Shown here: piece after piece, positions 46,406 to 54,249 of the stretch
Layout of the letters: every line of letters begins with the position of its first letter
Position numbering within the stretch: position 1 is the stretch's first letter
Origin: Prevotella sp. oral taxon 475
GTDB taxonomy: Bacteria; Bacteroidota; Bacteroidia; Bacteroidales; Bacteroidaceae
Length of the DNA stretch: 64,000 bases
Direction: 5' to 3'
NCBI RefSeq assembly: GCF_018127805.1
Contig: NZ_CP072334.1
Span: 248,001-312,000, forward strand
Made by a program: the position numbers and the translations under genes
Notes under the pieces: model-generated
What the model was told of the DNA's origin: nothing
Seen by the model: only the letters and a program-made list of their open reading frames with translations
Database searches by the model: none

Positions 46406-46539
46406 AAAAGAGGAAGGAGATACAGCAACGAGGAGGCAGAGGCAGGCCCATTGGTCTTGCCCATCTCCTTTTCTGCAGATCCACTTTTCCTTTTCCTCGT
46501 CCCGAAGCCTAAAAAAGGATCATCCCCACAGCGAACCAC

Positions 46540-47439
46540 ATGCAGCAATGGCAAGGCAAAACAGACGGCAACCGATGGATGCAGCAGCAGCTCATCTTTT
46601 GGTTTCGCTTTCTCAACCTCCGCATTTATTATGCGGGAGTGGGCGTAGTCGCGTTGTTCTACATGCTCTTAGGCAAAGGCTTTCGGCCCTCTTATCGTTT
46701 CTATCGGCAGCGAATGGGCATGTCGTCGTTAAGGGCATGGTGGTGGAGCTATAAGAATCATGTCCGCTTCGGGCAAGTGATGATCGACCGCTTTGCCCGT
46801 TATGCCGGCAAGCAATTTGAGATGACCATCGAGGATTACGATCTTTTCCGTCGATTGGCCCACAGCGATGGTCCCTTCGTCATGCTCAGCGCGCATGTCG
46901 GATGTTATGAGATGGGCGGCTACAGTCTCGTTTCCGAGCAAAAGCCCATCAACATGTTAGTCTTCGCCGAGGAAACGGAAACGGTGATGAAGAACCGCGA
47001 ACAGCAGTTCGCCCGCACTCATATCCGGATGATTCCCATGAAGAAAGACATGAGTCATCTCTTCGCTATCAACGACGCGCTCTGCAAGGGCGAGATACTT
47101 AGTATGACAGCCGACCGCTGCAACAGTTCGGAGAAAACGGTGACATGTCGTTTTTTCGGTTCCGACATACAACTCCCGATGGGTCCCTTCGCTACGATTG
47201 TACAGCGCGATGTGCCCACACTCGTGGTTTTGGTGATGAAAGAAAAAGTTCGGAGCTATCGCATCTTTATCCGTCAGCTCCGTCTTCCCTCAGCCCAACT
47301 GTCCAGACGGCAGCGCATTGAGCAGCTAGCCGGTCAGTATGCCGAAGCCATCGAGACGGTGGTACGTCGTTATCCCGAGCAATGGTTTAACTTTTTCGAT
47401 TTATGGCAGACAACACCCTCCCCGCATTCCACACGATAG
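46540..47439 (+). CDS. LpxL/HtrB-like acyltransferase
   Basis: A 299-aa inner-membrane acyltransferase of the lipid A secondary acyltransferase fold. An N-terminal hydrophobic segment (YYAGVGVVALFYMLLG) precedes the catalytic H-x4-E motif MLSAHVGCYEMGG. Further similarity is seen at SMTADRCNSSEKTVTCRFF. In an aryl polyene cluster it may transfer the polyene acyl chain to a lipid anchor. It overlaps the following dehydratase gene by 37 bp, so the operon is tightly coupled from here onward. Confidence 0.85.
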   Translation: MQQWQGKTDGNRWMQQQLIFWFRFLNLRIYYAGVGVVALFYMLLGKGFRPSYRFYRQRMGMSSLRAWWWSYKNHVRFGQVMIDRFARYAGKQFEMTIEDYDLFRRLAHSDGPFVMLSAHVGCYEMGGYSLVSEQKPINMLVFAEETETVMKNREQQFARTHIRMIPMKKDMSHLFAINDALCKGEILSMTADRCNSSEKTVTCRFFGSDIQLPMGPFATIVQRDVPTLVVLVMKEKVRSYRIFIRQLRLPSAQLSRRQRIEQLAGQYAEAIETVVRRYPEQWFNFFDLWQTTPSPHSTR

Positions 47440-47843
47440 ACGTCACCGAACTCCTGCCTCAGCAGCCGCCGTTCGTCATGGTCGACGCGCTCCTCTCTTA
47501 CGACGAGCGCACCACCTCGTGTCGTCTTCTCGTGCGAGACGACAATCTTTTCTGCGACGACGGTCTCCTCTCCGCCTCCGGTCTCATCGAGAATGTGGCC
47601 CAGACCTGTGCCGCGCGTCTGGGATTTATCAACAAATACATCCTCAAATGCGGCGTGCAAGTAGGCTACATCGGGGCCATCCGCAACTTCACCATTCATC
47701 GTCAGCCACGCGTAGGCGAAGTGTTGGTCACCACCATCCATGTGGAAGAGAACGTGATGGGCATGACCCTGGCCACCGCACGTGTAGAGGTGGGCGGCGA
47801 ATGTATGGCCGAAACCGAAATCAAAATCGCATTAGCTCAATAA
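47403..47843 (+). CDS. Hotdog 3-hydroxyacyl-ACP dehydratase-like protein
   Basis: A 146-aa single hotdog domain resembling FabZ/ApeP-type dehydratases, expected to remove water from 3-hydroxyacyl-ACP to make the double bonds. The region equal to the FabZ active-site loop reads ELLPQQPPFVMVD: the catalytic His of LPHRxPF is Gln20 here. The helix residue is kept as Glu in SGLIENVAQTCAARLG. The same Gln occurs, as far as I recall, in other Bacteroidetes members, so either another residue serves or the protein acts with a partner. The later gene at 53881 has an intact HFP/PGV motif. Confidence 0.8.
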   Translation: MADNTLPAFHTIDVTELLPQQPPFVMVDALLSYDERTTSCRLLVRDDNLFCDDGLLSASGLIENVAQTCAARLGFINKYILKCGVQVGYIGAIRNFTIHRQPRVGEVLVTTIHVEENVMGMTLATARVEVGGECMAETEIKIALAQ

Positions 47844-47847
47844 CAAC

Positions 47848-48285
47848 ATGTTCCTGCAAGCCTCCAAAGACATAGAGATCCGCTTCAGCGAGGTCGACTC
47901 GATGAACGTCGTTTGGCACGGTTCCTATGCCCTCTACTTTGAAGATGCCCGCGAAGCCTTCGGTGCCAAGTACGGATTAGAGTATCTCACGATAGCCGAC
48001 AACGGCTATTTCGCACCGCTCGTAGAGCTCACCTTCAAGTATATACAGCCCATCGTCTACGGGATGAAGTGCCGGGTAGACATCTTCTACCGACCAACGG
48101 AGGCTGCCAAGATTGTTTTCGACTACGAGATACGCAACGTCGCCACCGACGAACTCCTCTCTACCGGTCACAGTGTGCAAGCCTTCATGAATCGGCAGTA
48201 CCAGTTGATGTGGTATCGCCCCGACTTCTACGAAGCCTGGCAGCAGCGATGGGACGTGATGAACCCCTCAACCGCCGAACCATGA
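47848..48285 (+). CDS. Acyl-CoA/ACP thioesterase (4-hydroxybenzoyl-CoA thioesterase family)
   Basis: A 145-aa hotdog thioesterase. The catalytic Asp segment is EIRFSEVDSMNVVWHGSYAL followed by YFEDAREAFGAKYGL, as in the YbgC/4HBT family. It should release or edit acyl chains from the carrier protein. It starts 4 bp after the dehydratase gene and its stop overlaps the start of the second ketosynthase gene by four bases (ATGA at 48282), so translation is coupled. Confidence 0.88.
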   Translation: MFLQASKDIEIRFSEVDSMNVVWHGSYALYFEDAREAFGAKYGLEYLTIADNGYFAPLVELTFKYIQPIVYGMKCRVDIFYRPTEAAKIVFDYEIRNVATDELLSTGHSVQAFMNRQYQLMWYRPDFYEAWQQRWDVMNPSTAEP

Positions 48286-50081
48286 TACGCTGTGTTGCCG
48301 ACAATATCTATTCGCCGCTGGGGACAACCACACTTCACAACTTCTCAGCCGTGCGTGCCGGGCACAGTGCCTTGCGGCTTTATGACGACCGTTGGGCGCT
48401 TCCCGATCCGCTGATGGCCTCCCTTTTCCCTGCGGATGCCATCGAAACGGCTTTCGCCGCGCTCTTTCCCGAGCGTGCAGATGCCTATTCCCGCTTCGAA
48501 AAGCTGGCCATTCTCTCCATTTTCGAAGCCTCACAACACACCCCCCTCTCGCTCGACAGTCAGGAAACGGTCTTCGTTCTCTCCTCCACCAAGGGGAATG
48601 TAGAACTGCTCGACCCCGACAACCAGCCCCATCTCTCGCGTCAGCGGGTGCGATTGGGACAGTCGGCCCAGGTCATTGCCCGTTTCTTCGGCAATCCCAA
48701 CACCCCCATCGTCGTCTCCAATGCCTGCATCTCGGGCGTGCACGCCCAGATTCTGGCCGCCCGACTGCTCCATACTTCCTCCTATCGGCATGCCGTGGTG
48801 TGCGGATGTGACGTGCAATCGGCCTTTATCGTCAGTGGATTTCAGTCGTTCAAAGCTCTTTCGCCGCAGCCCTGTCGGCCCTTCGACAAAGACAGATGCG
48901 GACTGAACTTAGGCGAAGCAGCCGCTACGATGATTCTCTCGCGCAGCGATGACCCTTCGACTGAAGGTTGGACGCTCTGCACCGGAGCCGTTCGCAACGA
49001 CGCCAATCACATCTCCGGTCCCTCGCGCACGGGCGAAGGCAGTTTCCGGGCTCTGCAAACCGTCTGCAACGGGCCAACAAACGAACTCGCCTTTGTCAAT
49101 GTTCACGGCACGGCCACGCCCTATAACGACGAGATGGAGTCGATAGCCCTCTCCCGGGCCGGTCTTTCCGCCGTGCCCATCACGGGTTTGAAGGGCACCT
49201 TCGGCCACACCATGGGAGCCGCCGGCGTGTTGGAAACCCTCCTTTCGTTCAGAGCCGTTGAGGCCGGCATCGTGCTTCCCACGAGAGGTTTCCGAGAGAT
49301 GGGCGTCAGCCAGCCCGTCAACATCTCGGCACAAGAAGTCCCCACCCGTAACAAAGAATTAATCAAGCTCCTCTCGGGTTTCGGTGGATGCAACGCCGCC
49401 GTTCGCTGGAGGCTGATCGAGAGCCCGACAAAGAAACAACCGACAGCAAGCGAGGCGCAGCCCTTCTCGTCCGTTCCGGATGCTCGGCGTGCGTTGATTC
49501 CCCTTCATCGGGTGCGCATCACGCCCACCGGAGCTTGGGTAGACGGCACCTCGCTGCCCGTTTCCGCCACGGGGCAGGGCCTCCTTTCCGCGCTCTATAA
49601 AGAAAAGGTGGGCAACTATCCCAAGTTTCACAAGATGGACGGCCTGAGCCAATTGGGCTTCCTCGCTGCCGAACTGCTCTTCGCGGCCGCCGAGATGACG
49701 CCGCCGGGGCACGTCTCCGAGCACACGGCCGTGGTGTTGGTGGGCCGAACAGGCTCGCTGGCTGCCGACCGCCGCTATCAAGACACGATACAACGACGGG
49801 AAGCCTACTTCCCCAGTCCGGCCGTCTTCGTCTACACCCTGCCCAACATCGTGACGGGCGAGGTGGCCATTCGTCATCGCATCTACGGCGAGACAGCGTT
49901 CTATCTCCTCGAGGAGAAGAACGAAAGTCACATTCTCCAGCTGCTCTCCACCGCCCTTTGCGATGCTGAGGCCAGCGGGGTGATGGGCGGCTGGTTGGAA
50001 TACGAGGGGGCCGAAGCCTTCGAAGCCGACCTCTGCCTCTACCGTTCGGCCTCTCCTCGCCCGGACTACAATGCCCCGTAA
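48282..50081 (+). CDS. Ketosynthase 2 fused to a KS-like C-terminal domain
   Basis: A 599-aa protein. Residues 1-385 are a FabF-type ketosynthase with Cys149 (VVSNACISGVHA), His in VNVHGTATPYND and His in LKGTFGHTMGAAG. Residues about 400-599 resemble the short Ketoacyl-synt_2 proteins found beside aryl polyene ketosynthases: YPKFHKMDGLSQLGFLAAEL, then PSPAVFVYTLPNIVTGEVAI. In relatives that domain is usually a separate gene and is thought to act as a chain-length factor. The start at 48282 fits the ATGA overlap; an upstream reading from 48069 would cross the thioesterase gene. Confidence 0.85.
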   Translation: MIRCVADNIYSPLGTTTLHNFSAVRAGHSALRLYDDRWALPDPLMASLFPADAIETAFAALFPERADAYSRFEKLAILSIFEASQHTPLSLDSQETVFVLSSTKGNVELLDPDNQPHLSRQRVRLGQSAQVIARFFGNPNTPIVVSNACISGVHAQILAARLLHTSSYRHAVVCGCDVQSAFIVSGFQSFKALSPQPCRPFDKDRCGLNLGEAAATMILSRSDDPSTEGWTLCTGAVRNDANHISGPSRTGEGSFRALQTVCNGPTNELAFVNVHGTATPYNDEMESIALSRAGLSAVPITGLKGTFGHTMGAAGVLETLLSFRAVEAGIVLPTRGFREMGVSQPVNISAQEVPTRNKELIKLLSGFGGCNAAVRWRLIESPTKKQPTASEAQPFSSVPDARRALIPLHRVRITPTGAWVDGTSLPVSATGQGLLSALYKEKVGNYPKFHKMDGLSQLGFLAAELLFAAAEMTPPGHVSEHTAVVLVGRTGSLAADRRYQDTIQRREAYFPSPAVFVYTLPNIVTGEVAIRHRIYGETAFYLLEEKNESHILQLLSTALCDAEASGVMGGWLEYEGAEAFEADLCLYRSASPRPDYNAP

Positions 50082-50129
50082 TTGGCCATCGGCCAACCCG
50101 CTCACCGTCAACGGTTTGTGCACCTCTTT

Positions 50130-50225
50130 TCCCCGGTTTTGCAAAAGCTTAGCTTTTACATCGCAAAAGCTAAGAAAACGCAAGGCGAAAGCTAAGAAAA
50201 TGCAGGCCAAAAGCTAAGAGATGGG
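50130..50225. repeat. 22-bp CTTAGCTTTTG array, copy 5, inside the polyene operon
   Basis: A forward unit AAAGCTTAGCTTTTACATCG is followed by three reverse units beginning CTAAGAAAACG, CTAAGAAAATG and CTAAGAGATGG at 22-bp spacing. The first and second units pair as a hairpin (CTTAGCTTTT / AAAAGCTAAG). It fills the only large gap between the second ketosynthase and second carrier protein genes and would be part of the operon mRNA. Confidence 0.88.
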
Positions 50226-50271
50226 AGAATGCGGAACCCAAAACAATAACGAATCAACCACAGATAAAAGA

Positions 50272-50529
50272 ATGGAAGAACTGAAAGAAACGCTCAAAAA
50301 GCAAATCATCGAGGCTTTATCGCTCGAAGAAATGACCCCTGCAGACATCGCCGACGACGGCGCTCTCTTTGGCGAGGGACTGGGACTCGACTCTATCGAC
50401 GCGCTCGAACTCATCGTTCTCATGGAGAAAAACTACGGCATCCGCCTCAACAATCCCGCAGAAGGAAAAGCCATTTTCACCTCGGTGAATTCGATGGCCG
50501 AATATATTGCCAAGCATCGCACCAAATGA
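50272..50529 (+). CDS. Acyl carrier protein 2
   Basis: An 85-aa acyl carrier protein. The start chosen is ATG 50272 (MEELKETLKKQIIE), since the preceding sequence is repeat-derived. The phosphopantetheine serine is Ser41 in EGLGLDSIDALELI. It overlaps the third ketosynthase gene by four bases (ATGA at 50526), suggesting the pair is made together. It is more diverged from FabD-type carriers than the first one. Confidence 0.94.
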   Translation: MEELKETLKKQIIEALSLEEMTPADIADDGALFGEGLGLDSIDALELIVLMEKNYGIRLNNPAEGKAIFTSVNSMAEYIAKHRTK

Positions 50530-52286
50530 TGGTCATCACAGGGGCCGGCATTGTTTCTGCCATCGGTCATAACAAGGCGCAGGTGCTCGATGCCCTCCGT
50601 GCCGGACGCAGCGGGATACGCCCCATTCGCTATCTCGACACGGTTCATCGCCACCTGCCCGTGGGCGAAGTGCAGCTCAGCAACGAGGAGATGGCGGGAC
50701 TTCTGGGCGTGGAATGCACCGAATCTACCTCGCGCACCACGCTCCTGGGGGCACTGGCTCTACGCGAAGCCGTGCAGGAAGCGGGCCTCCAGGCCGACCA
50801 ACTGCCGCAGACGGCCCTCGTCTCTGGTACCACCGTGGGCAATATGGACCGTGCCGAACGGCTCTTTCCCTCCGAAGATGCCTGCCAGGCCTTGGGCGAT
50901 TGCGGGCGCGTCACTCGGGAAATGGCCGCCATCGTGGGCGCGTTCGGCTTCACAACGACGTGCAGCACGGCTTGCTCTTCGGCTGCCAACGCCTTCATTT
51001 TGGGGGCCAATCTGCTGCGAAGCGGGCTCTACCAGCGGGTGATTGTGGGCGGAAGCGAATGCCTCTCGCGGTTCCACTTCAACGGGTTCCGCACCTTGAT
51101 GATTCTCGACGACCGTCCTTGCCGTCCTTTCGACGCCACTCGCGCCGGTTTGAACTTAGGCGAAGGCGCGGCGTTTATGGTGCTGGAGACGGCCGAAAGT
51201 GCCGCCCAGCGCGGTGCAACGCCCCTTGCCGTGCTCTCGGGATGGGGCAATGCCTGCGACGCTTTCCATCAAACGGCCTCGTCGGAGGATGGACAGGGAG
51301 CTTTCCTCTCAATGGCACAAGCCTTGAAAAGGGCGGGTGTCGCCCCGGCAGACATCGATTATGTGAATGCGCATGGTACCGGAACGCCCAACAACGACGC
51401 CAGTGAGAGCGCGGCTTTGCACCGTGTCTTTGGACAAAGTCTGCCTCTTGTCTCGTCTACCAAGTCGATGACAGGCCACACTACCAGTGCATCGGGTGGC
51501 ATCGAGATGGTGATTTGCTTGCTGGCCATGCAGCATCGGCTCGTCCCCAAGAACCTCAACTGGGCGCAACCTATGCCCGATGGCGTGCAACCGGTGACGG
51601 AAACGCTCACCGACAGACCGCTGCGCCATGTCCTTTGCAACTCGTTCGGCTTCGGCGGCAATGATACTTCGCTCCTCCTTTCGGCCTATTCGGGTGCCGA
51701 CAACAAGGAAATGTCGCCCGCTTTGCGTCCCGTCTATGTCAAATCGATGGTGACATACGCCGACATCGCTCCCGACGAGCAGCCCCGAATCCCGCCCATG
51801 GTGGCCCGACGGCTCAGCGGTGTGCTTAAGAGAGCACTGGCCACGTCGCTCTTCACGCTGCAAAAAATGGGTGTAGAACAGCCCGATGCCATCATCACCG
51901 GCACCGAAATGGGTTGTCTGCACGAAACGGAGAGTTTCCTAAAGGAAATGTGTCTGGAGGGCGAAACATGCCTCAAGCCCACCCATTTCATCCAGTCTAC
52001 CCACAACACGATCAGCAGTCTGGTGGCCATTCGCACTCATACGCACGGCTACAACAGCACTTGGTCGCACGGTAGCGACTCGTTCTTCTCGGCATTGCTC
52101 GATGCCTGGCTGCAATTGCAGCTCGGTGACATTGAGAACGCTCTGGTGGGACTACACGACGAGCGAGGCGAATGCGCCCTTTCGCTCTTCCTCGACACGC
52201 AGTTGAAGGGTGCTCTGCTGCCTCTTCGCCGCCTGGACGACCTCGAAAAGACGGTCGCCCTCTTCACCGAAAACATCCAACGCTAA
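50526..52286 (+). CDS. Ketosynthase 3 fused to a KS-like C-terminal domain
   Basis: A 586-aa protein. Residues 1-395 are a FabF-type ketosynthase with Cys150 (TCSTACSSAAN), His in VNAHGTGTPNND and His in KSMTGHTTSASGG. Residues about 400-586 form a second small domain of the Ketoacyl-synt_2 type: RRLSGVLKRALATSLFTLQK, then PTHFIQSTHNTISSLVAIRT. This is the same kind of fusion as in the gene at 48282 but with a different subtype of the extra domain. An ATG at 50529 is an equally possible start. Together the two fusions could replace the separate ketosynthase/chain-length-factor pairs of other species. Confidence 0.85.
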   Translation: MMVITGAGIVSAIGHNKAQVLDALRAGRSGIRPIRYLDTVHRHLPVGEVQLSNEEMAGLLGVECTESTSRTTLLGALALREAVQEAGLQADQLPQTALVSGTTVGNMDRAERLFPSEDACQALGDCGRVTREMAAIVGAFGFTTTCSTACSSAANAFILGANLLRSGLYQRVIVGGSECLSRFHFNGFRTLMILDDRPCRPFDATRAGLNLGEGAAFMVLETAESAAQRGATPLAVLSGWGNACDAFHQTASSEDGQGAFLSMAQALKRAGVAPADIDYVNAHGTGTPNNDASESAALHRVFGQSLPLVSSTKSMTGHTTSASGGIEMVICLLAMQHRLVPKNLNWAQPMPDGVQPVTETLTDRPLRHVLCNSFGFGGNDTSLLLSAYSGADNKEMSPALRPVYVKSMVTYADIAPDEQPRIPPMVARRLSGVLKRALATSLFTLQKMGVEQPDAIITGTEMGCLHETESFLKEMCLEGETCLKPTHFIQSTHNTISSLVAIRTHTHGYNSTWSHGSDSFFSALLDAWLQLQLGDIENALVGLHDERGECALSLFLDTQLKGALLPLRRLDDLEKTVALFTENIQR

Positions 52287-52296
52287 GGCAAAACCC

Positions 52297-52653
52297 ATGC
52301 TTCGACTCCTCCTCTTAGCCCTCCTTCAGTCGGCATTGCTGGCCGCCGGGCAGGTCACTCTTAAGATTTCGCTCCAGCAGATGGGCGCGTTTGCCTGGCG
52401 AAGCGAGTTCTTCGCCCGGGCATTCGGCAATCCCTGGTTTGCGGTCTGCGGTCTTTGCTTCGGCGTTTCGTCGCTACTGTGGATGTATATCGTCAAGCAT
52501 TTCCCGCTCAGCATGGCCTATCCGCTCATCAGTCTCAGTTATGTGATGGGCATGTTGGCCGCCGTTTTCGTCTTTCACGAACAGATTCCGGCGGTGCGTT
52601 GGGTGGGATTGGCCCTTATTATGATGGGTGTCATCCTGGTGGTGCAGCGATAA
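52297..52653 (+). CDS. Small multidrug-resistance/EamA-like membrane protein
   Basis: A 118-aa protein with four hydrophobic helices in the DMT/SMR layout, similar in kind to the ArnE/ArnF flippase subunits: MLRLLLLALLQSALLAAGQV, then FPLSMAYPLISLSYVMGMLA and a last helix GLALIMMGVILVVQ. The start at 52297 begins directly with the first helix, 10 bp after the third ketosynthase stop. A flippase role for a lipid-linked pigment or its sugar is likely by context, not shown. Confidence 0.82.
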   Translation: MLRLLLLALLQSALLAAGQVTLKISLQQMGAFAWRSEFFARAFGNPWFAVCGLCFGVSSLLWMYIVKHFPLSMAYPLISLSYVMGMLAAVFVFHEQIPAVRWVGLALIMMGVILVVQR

Positions 52654-52802
52654 TGCCGGCGCGAAAGCCTGAATCGGCAACCGAACAAGGCTTCGCTCCG
52701 GCGCGAAAGCCCAATAACGATCAAAACAAGGCTTCGCTCCGGCGCGACGAACTCAAAAAGAAGAAAACAACATTTCGCGCCGACGCGAAACCGAGAAAAT
52801 GA
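52653..52802 (+). CDS. Doubtful 49-aa basic frame linked to repeats
   Basis: ATG at 52653 overlaps the stop of the carrier gene (TAATG). The TGA at 52800 overlaps another ATG (ATGA at 52799) that is in frame with the LolA-like protein. The peptide is Lys/Arg-rich (MPARKPESATEQGFAPARKP). The DNA below it is two copies of a 42-bp direct repeat containing GGCTTCGCTCCGGCGCGA, which may explain the open frame. I consider it possible but weak. Confidence 0.25.
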   Translation: MPARKPESATEQGFAPARKPNNDQNKASLRRDELKKKKTTFRADAKPRK

Positions 52803-52830
52803 GAAAAACGAGTGTTCGCTCCCGAGCGAC
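52657..52830 (+). repeat. 42-bp direct repeats before the LolA-like gene
   Basis: GCGCGAAAGCC...AACAAGGCTTCGCTCCG occurs at 52659-52700 and again at 52701-52741, with diverged third and fourth copies (TTTCGCGCCGACGCG, TGTTCGCTCCCGAGCGACGC). The ends CGCTCCGGCGCGA and TTTCGCGCC are partly complementary. Confidence 0.7.
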
Positions 52831-52849
52831 GCTCCCTAAAGTAAGAAAA

Positions 52850-53500
52850 ATGATGAAAAAACAAATTCTCTTCCTCAGCCTTGGCTTGCTCAGTGGTCTG
52901 CTCTGGACCGCCTCTGCCACGGCACAAACAGCCGTAGACGATGCCACGGCACGGCAAATGATGGAGCAAGTGAACGATGCTGCTCGCAAGATGAAGACCC
53001 TTCAGTGCAGCTTTGTGCAAACAAAAACGCTCAAAATGATGAAGAGCAAGCTGGTGTCCAACGGTAGGATGAGCTACTCTCAACCCGCTTTGCTGCGTTG
53101 GGAGTACACCTCGCCCTATGCCTATACCTTCATTGTGAACGGTGCAAAGGTGCTCATGAAAAGTCGACAACGAAGAGATGTGGTGAACGCCGCTCAGAAT
53201 AAGGTGTTCCGAGAGATCACTAACATCATGCTCAATAGCGTTACCGGCAAGTGTCTCACCGACAAACAGAATTTCACCACTCGCATGCTGGTGAACGGAG
53301 ACAAGTGGATTGCCCGCCTCACGCCGATGAAAAAGGAGATGAAACAACTCTTCAGCACCCTCGTGATCACTTTCGACAAGCGGCAGATGGTGGCCGTTTC
53401 GGTAGAGATGATTGAGAAAAGCGGCGACAACACCCTTATTCTGTTGCGCGATGTGAAGAAAAACGCCCCCGTCGATGCCGATGAATTCAAAGTGGATTAA
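52850..53500 (+). CDS. LolA-like periplasmic lipoprotein/lipid carrier
   Basis: A protein of about 216 aa with a signal peptide (MKKQILFLSLGLLSGLLWTA, cleaved near ATAQ) and the LolA/LppX half-barrel fold: LQCSFVQTKTLKMMKSKLVS, GRMSYSQPALLRWEYTSPYA, LVITFDKRQMVAVSVEM. Aryl polyene clusters typically include a LolA-like gene, thought to carry the lipid-linked pigment across the periplasm to the outer membrane. ATGs at 52850 and 52853 are both possible; a longer start at 52799 would add a basic, repeat-encoded segment ahead of the signal peptide. Confidence 0.88.
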   Translation: MMKKQILFLSLGLLSGLLWTASATAQTAVDDATARQMMEQVNDAARKMKTLQCSFVQTKTLKMMKSKLVSNGRMSYSQPALLRWEYTSPYAYTFIVNGAKVLMKSRQRRDVVNAAQNKVFREITNIMLNSVTGKCLTDKQNFTTRMLVNGDKWIARLTPMKKEMKQLFSTLVITFDKRQMVAVSVEMIEKSGDNTLILLRDVKKNAPVDADEFKVD

Positions 53501-53897
53501 GAACCTTTGCCTGCAGATGTGCCTGTTGCTATTGGCGACAGATCTGCAAGCGCAGAGCGTGAGCCGCATGTCGGTGGAGATTTCTTTCGAAAAAGGCGGC
53601 ATCACCGGCGTTTGTCTGCTGCGCAAGGAAGAGCAGACGGTGAGTGGAACGATCATGAACGAGTTTGGCATCAAGGTGTTCGACTTCGTCTACTACCGTC
53701 AGCGGGACAAGCTCCGTTTGTTCAATGTCATCGAGATGCTCGACAAATGGTACATTCGTCGCGTCGTTCGGCGTGATCTGAAACAAGTTCTGCCCCATCT
53801 GCCGCCCGTCTCCGAGTATCGGTATGAGAACCGAAAGCGACACATCCACTATCTCTTCACCCCCTTACCCACCACAGAAGATGAAGCTACAGAATGA
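53475..53897 (+). CDS. Small exported protein of unknown function
   Basis: A 140-aa protein with a signal peptide (KNLCLQMCLLLLATDLQAQ). The mature part reads VSRMSVEISFEKGGITGVCL and has alternating strands, ending in a basic and then acidic tail. I do not recognise a family; a lipocalin-like or LolB-like small beta protein would fit the size and the position just after LolA. It overlaps the LolA-like gene by 26 bp and the next gene by 17 bp. A start at 53481 (MNSKWIK) is the alternative. Confidence 0.8.
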   Translation: MPMNSKWIKNLCLQMCLLLLATDLQAQSVSRMSVEISFEKGGITGVCLLRKEEQTVSGTIMNEFGIKVFDFVYYRQRDKLRLFNVIEMLDKWYIRRVVRRDLKQVLPHLPPVSEYRYENRKRHIHYLFTPLPTTEDEATE

Positions 53898-54249
53898 CTT
53901 TTATCGCATCGAAGCCTGCGATGCAGAAGGCGGAAGCGGCCGTTTCCGTCTTGTTTTCAATGCCAGTCACCCCATTTATCAGGCCCATTTCCCGCAAAGA
54001 CCCATCACCCCGGGCGTCTGCACGATACAAACGGTGGGCGAATTGGCCGAAATACTCGCGCAGAAACCTCTGCGACTGGTGTGTGCCAAGAACGTAAAGT
54101 TCCTCTCATTGCTTACTCCCGAGTGCACGCCGCAGGTATTTGTCGATGTGAACGTCAAGCCGGAAGCAGGCACTGAGCGGCTTTTGGTAAGAGCCGAACT
54201 GCATAACGACGGACAGACGTTTGCTAAACTCTCACTCGTCTATGTGTAA
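53881..54249 (+). CDS. Hotdog dehydratase/thioesterase of FabZ-FabA type (ApeI-like)
   Basis: A 122-aa hotdog protein. The start is ATG 53881 (MKLQNDFYRIEACD). The motif HPIYQAHFPQRPITPGVCTI contains the catalytic-type His and the HFP...PGV loop of FabZ/FabA dehydratases and ApeI proteins. This makes it the better candidate for the active dehydratase of the pathway, with the gene at 47403 lacking the usual His. It overlaps both neighbours, so it belongs to the operon. Confidence 0.82.
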   Translation: MKLQNDFYRIEACDAEGGSGRFRLVFNASHPIYQAHFPQRPITPGVCTIQTVGELAEILAQKPLRLVCAKNVKFLSLLTPECTPQVFVDVNVKPEAGTERLLVRAELHNDGQTFAKLSLVYV

